This document shows positions 59,399 to 64,000 of a stretch of DNA of 64,000 nt, piece after piece. The position numbers and the translations under genes were made by a program. The stretch spans positions 62,001 through 126,000 of the forward strand of contig JALEFZ010000096.1 of NCBI GenBank assembly GCA_022760475.1, read 5' to 3'. Numbering within the stretch: position 1 is the first letter of the stretch; each line of letters starts with the position of its first letter. Source of the DNA: Bacteroidia bacterium (GTDB taxonomy: Bacteria; Bacteroidota; Bacteroidia; J057). The notes beneath the pieces are model-generated. The model was not told the origin of the DNA. It saw only the letters and a list, made by a program, of their open reading frames with translations, and ran no database searches.

Positions 59399-60994
59399 AT
59401 GAGACATATATTGTTGTTCCTGATAATTCAGTTGACGGGCTGCATAAGCGCCTTCTCGCAGGATAGCCTAGGTACTTCCCCGCCCAATATCCTGTTGATT
59501 GTAGTGGATGACATGGGTTGGAATGATGTCAGCTACCATGGAAGTGAGATTCAGACACCTTTCATTGACAGCTTGGCATCCCAGGGAGTAGAACTCGACC
59601 GATTCTATGTACATTCCGCCTGTACTCCGACCAGGAGTTCGCTGATGACCGGAAAAACTGCCGTTCGCCTGGGCTGCGTCAATCCCATATCGAAAAATAA
59701 CAAATTGGGCTTGCCACTTTCCGAGAAAATCATGCCCCAGTATTTCAAAGAAAAAGGCTACTCTACAGCCTTGGTCGGAAAATGGCACTTAGGCCGCTAC
59801 AAAAAAGAAAACTGGCCTTACAACCGTGGCTTTGATCATTTCTATGGAAACCTAACAGGAGGAATAGGCCATTATGACCATGTTCATGGCGGTGCCTTGG
59901 ACTGGCAAAGAAATGGAGTTAGCATTGAGGAGGAAGGGTACACCACACATTTACTTACCGCTGAAGCCATCAAACTTCTGAAGGCAAAGGGAGAAAAACC
60001 ATTTTTCCTTGAATTGTGCTATGCCGCTCCACACATGCCCAATGAGGCTCCAGAGGAAGCAATTTTTCCCTATCGAGAGATTGAAAATAAAAACAGACAG
60101 CTTCACGCAGCTATGGTAAGTGAGGTAGATAAAGGTATCCAGAAAATAATCGAAACACTTGAAGAAACTGGATTGATGAAAAATACCATCATTTGGTTCA
60201 TGAGTGATAATGGAGGAAAAAACCTTGTCGGAACACCTAAAAAAGTGTCAGAACCCATTTTGAGTGCCGTTGAAACATGGGGAGAGCCCCTGCCCTTTCC
60301 CTTTTGGGAGTTTTTGAGGGACAACATGATTAATGGAGCAGGAGATAACAGTCCTTTAAAAGGGGGTAAGGCGACTGTTTATGAGGGGGGGTTACGCGTA
60401 CCTGCGTTTATTTATGCCCCCTCTTTCCTTTCCCAACAAAAAATCAATCAAAGAATCACTGTAAACGATGTCTTGCCGAGTTTAGCAGCTGCTGCTGGAA
60501 TCCATCATGTGGATACTACTGACTTGGATGGTGTAAACCAATGGTCATTCATGAAAAATGAAGCTCCCTACCCTAAAAATACCTTTGTCTCAGAAGGCAA
60601 ATGGAAGCAGGCATACTTCAAGGATGAATGGAAATTGGTAGTGGATAAAAAAGGGGACGATAGACCTGAACTCTACAAAGTCATGGAAGACCCAACAGAA
60701 AGTCATGACCTGGCGGCTCAAAACCCTGAGCTAGTTTCCTCCTTAGCTGCTGAATTACAGGCATTTCCCAGGGGGGAATCCATTGATGATCCGCTTTGGA
60801 GGGTCTTCCTTGATCCAGATCAATTTGGAGGAAAAGCCAATAGAAAGCCCTATGCAGGCGTAGAAGGAAGGAATATGGGACCTCTGCATCCAATTTTTTA
60901 TGCCCTGGGAACAGTATTCCTTATTCTGCTGGTGCTGATCATATGGATACTTAGCATGCTTTTTAGAACTGTTTCTCGAGATTCCAAAAAGTAA
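59399..60994 (+). CDS. Membrane-anchored sulfatase
   Basis: A 531-residue sulfatase starting at ATG 59399; the longer frame overlaps the upstream gene and has no signal. A signal peptide (LLFLIIQLTGCISAFSQ) is followed by NILLIVVDDMGWNDVSYHG with the metal Asp pair 37-38. The formylglycine motif C-x-P-x-R is Cys75 in ACTPTRSSLMTG. GKWHLGRY and FMSDNGG follow. A C-terminal helix (ALGTVFLILLVLIIWILSMLF) anchors it to a membrane, an uncommon feature. It would remove sulfate esters, possibly from phenolic or glycan substrates. An anaerobic or aerobic sulfatase maturase is not in the window. Confidence 0.9.
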   Translation: MRHILLFLIIQLTGCISAFSQDSLGTSPPNILLIVVDDMGWNDVSYHGSEIQTPFIDSLASQGVELDRFYVHSACTPTRSSLMTGKTAVRLGCVNPISKNNKLGLPLSEKIMPQYFKEKGYSTALVGKWHLGRYKKENWPYNRGFDHFYGNLTGGIGHYDHVHGGALDWQRNGVSIEEEGYTTHLLTAEAIKLLKAKGEKPFFLELCYAAPHMPNEAPEEAIFPYREIENKNRQLHAAMVSEVDKGIQKIIETLEETGLMKNTIIWFMSDNGGKNLVGTPKKVSEPILSAVETWGEPLPFPFWEFLRDNMINGAGDNSPLKGGKATVYEGGLRVPAFIYAPSFLSQQKINQRITVNDVLPSLAAAAGIHHVDTTDLDGVNQWSFMKNEAPYPKNTFVSEGKWKQAYFKDEWKLVVDKKGDDRPELYKVMEDPTESHDLAAQNPELVSSLAAELQAFPRGESIDDPLWRVFLDPDQFGGKANRKPYAGVEGRNMGPLHPIFYALGTVFLILLVLIIWILSMLFRTVSRDSKK

Positions 60995-61463
60995 AGCCAG
61001 ACAGTTTAAGTTTAAACTTAGGCAGAATGTAAAAATCAATATTGATGGCAGGCTAGCTATTTGGAAATAGACCTAATTTTTACTACAACCCTGACAGGGT
61101 TTAAACCCTGTCAGGGTTGTGTCAGGAGGAGGTACCTTAGCTACACCGGCGCAGCCCTAGACTTTGCAGTCAAAACTTATGGCTACATGGAATTTGCCTT
61201 GATCTTTGGCTTGATATTTCTATCGGGATTTTCTGCTGAATGGATTATGCACTTTATTTTGAATCAGAGATAACGTTAAGATGAAATGGATCAATTGGAA
61301 TTCCCATCGCTTTTTGCTTTTGAGCTATGGTTTTTATTCCAACTACCAAAACAAGTAGAAAGGAGAAGTTGAATTGAATCCCATCCCTGAGTTTCTGAAT
61401 AACTAAAAATTTATCCTTAATTTCCAATAGACCCCATTTGATTACCCTTAATGGTCCTGGGAA
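60995..61463 (+). other. Intergenic region with palindrome
   Basis: This 469-base spacer contains the 32-bp palindrome at 61087, a second short palindrome (AAGTTTAAACTT near 61009) and a possible 28-residue membrane peptide (MEFALIFGLIFLSGF, ATG 61187 to stop 61273) of doubtful reality. No other gene seen. Confidence 0.45.
61087..61118. repeat. Dispersed palindromic repeat, copy 2
   Basis: A perfect 32-bp palindrome: CCCTGACAGGG, centre TTTAAA, CCCTGTCAGGG, flanked by AA and TT. It is the same element as at 18351 with the two 11-bp units in swapped order. Confidence 0.88.
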
Positions 61464-62039
61464 ATGGAAATCTTCAAAAATGAAATCGAGAAATATAGTC
61501 CAATCAATTCCATAAAGGAATGGGAGGATTTTTCTGCCTCTTTAAGCCTCAAAGAAGCTGCAAAAAGAGATACCATTTTCAGGCAGACTGATATTTGTGA
61601 TAAAGTCATCTACCTTCTGGATGGCATCGCTGCCTCCGAATACAATGCCGACGACAGAAACATCATCACCCGCTTCTTTCAGTATGGTAACCTCTGCTCC
61701 AATATGGAGAGCGCTGCTACCCAGAGCATTCAATCAGATAATGTATTCGCCATTACCAAAGTAAGATACGTTGAAATTCCCTTTGACTCCTTTATGCAGT
61801 TGTACCTTAAGTCCAATGAAATTGGGCTATTCTTCAGAAAAAAAATCCTGGAACACCTGGTTGAAGCAAAAAATTTCCTCAGCATAAAAACCTCGACCTC
61901 TACAGAAATCCAGTACTCATTCCTCGAAAATAACTACCCTTCCCTCATCCAACATACTCCATCCAAATACATTGCAGCCTTCATTGGAATTACACCGGAA
62001 GCCTTGAGCAGATTTCTGAAACTGCGCTCAACTTCTTAA
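61464..62039 (+). CDS. Crp/Fnr family regulator (PhlG cassette 2)
   Basis: A 191-residue regulator of the same family as the one at 55963: beta-roll residues DTIFRQTDICDKVIYLLDGIAASEY in pieces and a C-terminal helix-turn-helix HTPSKYIAAFIGITPEALSRF. The last 20 residues of the HTH resemble the first copy (P-S-K-Y-I-A-x-F-x-G-I-x-P-E). The PhlG-like gene follows 67 bases later. The pair repeats the order of cassette 1. Confidence 0.87.
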   Translation: MEIFKNEIEKYSPINSIKEWEDFSASLSLKEAAKRDTIFRQTDICDKVIYLLDGIAASEYNADDRNIITRFFQYGNLCSNMESAATQSIQSDNVFAITKVRYVEIPFDSFMQLYLKSNEIGLFFRKKILEHLVEAKNFLSIKTSTSTEIQYSFLENNYPSLIQHTPSKYIAAFIGITPEALSRFLKLRSTS

Positions 62040-62071
62040 CCCTCATCAATTTTATTGATTTGTACGACCTG

Positions 62072-62079
62072 TACCTTCG
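62072..62079 (+). promoter_or_regulatory. Candidate -7-like element of second PhlG gene
   Basis: TACCTTCG, one base from TAnnTTTG, 27 bases before the ATG at 62107. It resembles the element before the other PhlG gene. Confidence 0.3.
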
Positions 62080-62106
62080 TATTGTAACATTTAAATACAA
62101 AGGATC

Positions 62107-62964
62107 ATGGGAAAGCTAGTTATGCCGAAAGAGCGTAAATTTGATTGGGATTTGAAACCTGTATCTTCCGTCCATTGGGGGCAGGTAAAAAATAAATCAG
62201 GGCAACTATGTGTAGTCTTGGATCACTCCTTGTTGAGGGGCTTAAGCTCTGAGATGATTGCCTGGTGGTTCCAGCACTTCGCCAACCTTAAGGTGACCCT
62301 AGATGATATCGAAGGATATGAAAATACAAAGGTACCTGCTTACTACTTATGGCATCCTTCTGACCACATTGAAGCCAATTTCAAAGGCAATCTTGGGCCG
62401 GGAAGTACGCCTAGAGCTGGAGCAAAAATTCAAATCAAGGAGTGCATGCAGTACAATAAGTATGGACTCAAATACCCGGTAGACAACGAGTTGAAGATTT
62501 TCTACTGTGAGGATGATGGCTGGGGAATGGGAAAGCAAATACCCCTATTCGGTAACTTGATATTCTTGAGGATTTCTTTTAAGGATGTCATAGAAAATGG
62601 TAAGATCCTTGGCGTCCATTATCACTATGAAGTAGTTGCTGGCACAAATAAACAGAACTTGTTGGCCCAAACCATCAATAAGAAAATTGTAGGACAGTTT
62701 ACAGAAGAATTCTGGGAGGCCTGGATCACCCACAATACCATTGAAGTGGGGGTGTTTGAAAACTTTCTTCCGGCGCTTTACAATCAACGAGCAGATTTGG
62801 ATAACCTCCATTATGCTAAAAATATGAATCCCATTAGCAAAGAAATGGCTTCTCAAGTTCAAGAAGGGGTAAGCAAAGACTTGTTGGAGGAAAGGCTGCG
62901 TGGTTATGCAGAAAGTATAAATGCTTTTGATTACCAAAAGGGACAGGAGAAAAGCTTTTTGTAA
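62107..62964 (+). CDS. PhlG-like hydrolase, standalone
   Basis: A 285-residue protein related to diacetylphloroglucinol hydrolase. EMIAWWFQHFANLKV and YYLWHPSDHIEANF (candidate ligands His83 and His87) correspond to the WWF-x-WH...LWHPNAH motif of the fused protein at 56679. Later segments FKDVIENGKILGVHYHYEVV fit the beta-sheet half of the fold. PhlG enzymes hydrolyse a carbon-carbon bond in acylated phloroglucinols. It lacks the oxidase half. Preceded by a Crp/Fnr gene as in cassette 1, and followed by a terminator. Confidence 0.72.
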   Translation: MGKLVMPKERKFDWDLKPVSSVHWGQVKNKSGQLCVVLDHSLLRGLSSEMIAWWFQHFANLKVTLDDIEGYENTKVPAYYLWHPSDHIEANFKGNLGPGSTPRAGAKIQIKECMQYNKYGLKYPVDNELKIFYCEDDGWGMGKQIPLFGNLIFLRISFKDVIENGKILGVHYHYEVVAGTNKQNLLAQTINKKIVGQFTEEFWEAWITHNTIEVGVFENFLPALYNQRADLDNLHYAKNMNPISKEMASQVQEGVSKDLLEERLRGYAESINAFDYQKGQEKSFL

Positions 62965-63365
62965 GTAAAATCATAACTATTAGAAAAAGTGGATGCCTCC
63001 CCAACAGTTATTCACTTTTTCGGGTATTCAGGCTGTAGAATGGGGATAAATTCAAAGAGAGAATATGGGAGATATTTCGAAACAAGTGTCCCAAACGCTA
63101 CGTAACATTTTGGAAACTCCTCAATGACAGTTGCCAAAGTAGTATCTCTGGCGAGCCACCCACATTTAAACATACTTCCCAAATCTATTTCTCTGGCCCT
63201 AAGTTGCCATTAAATGCTTGGCAGAGGAGGACCGGCGAGTAAATAGTACCTGGGCGGATATGTAATTAAGAAAAAGGCATACGTCATTTAAAAAGCAGGC
63301 TACATTAACAACCAGATATCAGATAGCCCATTTAAAATTAGTATACATAACAAAATAAACAAACC
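62965..63365 (+). other. Intergenic region, 401 bases
   Basis: After the terminator, a frame open from 63039 to a stop at 63240 reads KERIWEIFRNKCPKRYVTFW and PTFKHTSQIYFSGPKLPLN but has no start codon; it may be a gene remnant. The rest is unremarkable. Confidence 0.4.
62983..63021 (+). terminator. Terminator after the PhlG gene
   Basis: GAAAAAGTG and CACTTTTTC form a perfect 9-bp stem with a 21-base loop; the right arm supplies the T run. Confidence 0.65.
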
Positions 63366-63899
63366 ATGGAAAATCCGAGTATTCTGGCAGCCATCGTCGG
63401 TGTATCCACCGGGGTAATCAGTGCCTTCTTCACACATATCTTCCAGCTTCGTTTTGAAAGGAGGAAAAATCAAATCGATTCAAAGTATAAATGGAAAAAC
63501 GAGTTCAAAAAAGAACTTGCCAATACGGTGCAAACCATCATGGAGATGATCCAAGAAGTCTCATGGGTCGCATGGGAGGTATCGAAAAAAAGAGGAGAAA
63601 AGAGTGAGGCTTATTTGCAAAAATATAATGCTTCCGCCAAACAGAAACGTAGCTTGATCAGTAAACAGCTAGCCATGATTGCCGCTTCAGACCGAGACAC
63701 ATTTAAGAAAATGCGCGAAGTTGCTACGATAGCAGATAAGTTGGAATTAGAATTTGCTGACAGTCTGGTTGACTATGTTGATGGGAATTTGGAGGAAGAG
63801 GTCTTTGGAAAGAAATTAAAGGTGGATGCTAAAAAGGCTTATGATGAATTACCTGAAAAATTTATTGAAGTCCTGAAATTCGTCGATACCCTGGATTAA
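63366..63899 (+). CDS. Small membrane-anchored coiled-coil protein
   Basis: A 177-residue protein with one N-terminal membrane helix (ILAAIVGVSTGVISAFFTHI), then a long charged helical region (FERRKNQIDSKYKWKNEFKKELANT) likely to be coiled coil, and an acidic C-terminus (DELPEKFIEVLKFVDTLD). No catalytic motif or known family was recognised. It begins after an unrelated 400-base spacer. Confidence 0.65.
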   Translation: MENPSILAAIVGVSTGVISAFFTHIFQLRFERRKNQIDSKYKWKNEFKKELANTVQTIMEMIQEVSWVAWEVSKKRGEKSEAYLQKYNASAKQKRSLISKQLAMIAASDRDTFKKMREVATIADKLELEFADSLVDYVDGNLEEEVFGKKLKVDAKKAYDELPEKFIEVLKFVDTLD

Positions 63900-64000
63900 A
63901 TACAACTCCAAAGATTTACAATTCTTTGCACGGCTTAGAAGTTTAAAGCACTTTTAACCTTAACGAGTGGTATAATTCTTGGGACTTTTTTTCACGAACC

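Noticed and set aside
61061..61273. 70-codon open frame spanning the palindromic repeat
   Set aside because: The frame is translated through a repeat that also occurs in non-coding sequence, and only the last 28 codons look hydrophobic. Not accepted as a gene.
42780..63257. Shared 12-bp string TGGGCGGATATG at about 42782 and 63252
   Set aside because: Too short, no extended similarity on either side.
1..64000. tRNA, rRNA, CRISPR arrays, riboswitches and intact insertion sequences
   Set aside because: None could be recognised by eye on either strand. Small tRNAs could be missed without a covariance search.

Overview
The window looks like chromosomal DNA of a marine or soil Bacteroidota, probably Cytophagales-like. 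The evidence is low-to-moderate GC, start codons mostly without Shine-Dalgarno sequences, occasional TAnnTTTG (-7) promoter motifs, many lipoproteins and outer-membrane barrels, and typical Bacteroidota families (VPS10/BNR propellers, DUF1349, DUF6569, DUF5996, SusD-free secreted propellers, Crp/Fnr and HxlR regulators). I saw no rRNA, tRNA, CRISPR array or intact transposase.

Layout. 0-11 kb: mixed small enzymes and lipoproteins (DoxX, alpha/beta hydrolase, WD40 lipoprotein, DinB, cyclase, MsrB, DUF1349), two decayed genes, and a 1084-aa BNR/VPS10 propeller on the minus strand. 11-18 kb: a membrane protein with an effector-associated-domain-11-like N-terminus and three exact-period repeats, a dsRBD-like protein, a DM13 lipoprotein plus outer-membrane barrel cassette, and small unknowns. 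18-26.5 kb: TPR lipoprotein, AraC regulator, DUF6569, GNAT, a three-gene ECF-sigma operon, with AraC and recombinase relics between them. 26.9-33.1 kb: an HxlR regulator with a field of GTTAC-N5/6-GTAAC inverted repeats shared with a second promoter, and the secreted propeller / DUF481 / Ig-like genes presumably controlled by it. 33-48.8 kb: a second DM13 plus barrel cassette, M1 peptidase-like, Crp/Fnr, DUF5996, a second HxlR beside SDR and SRPBCC genes, DinB plus AraC, GH26, and two S41 proteases.

49-63 kb is the most interesting part. Two genes overlapping by one base encode (1) a TetR-type HTH domain fused to an isonitrile (isocyanide) synthase of the PvcA/Dit1 family and (2) a PvcB-type Fe(II)/2-oxoglutarate dioxygenase fused to a complete UbiA-type prenyltransferase with both Asp motifs. 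Together they look like a minimal, self-contained pathway for a prenylated or lipid-linked vinyl isonitrile. Downstream lie a DUF4157 (eCIS-associated) protein with a possible nuclease tail, a protein with a NuiA-like C-terminus, and two copies of a cassette made of a Crp/Fnr regulator followed by a PhlG-like (diacetylphloroglucinol hydrolase) protein. One of those PhlG domains is fused to a bicovalent-flavin BBE-type oxidase. A sulfatase and a small membrane protein sit between the two cassettes.

Dispersed short repeats (a 32-bp perfect palindrome at 18.35 and 61.09 kb, and a MITE-like 50-bp block at 35.78 and 53.77 kb) flank several of these accessory genes. All functions are read from sequence motifs by eye and were not checked by a database search.
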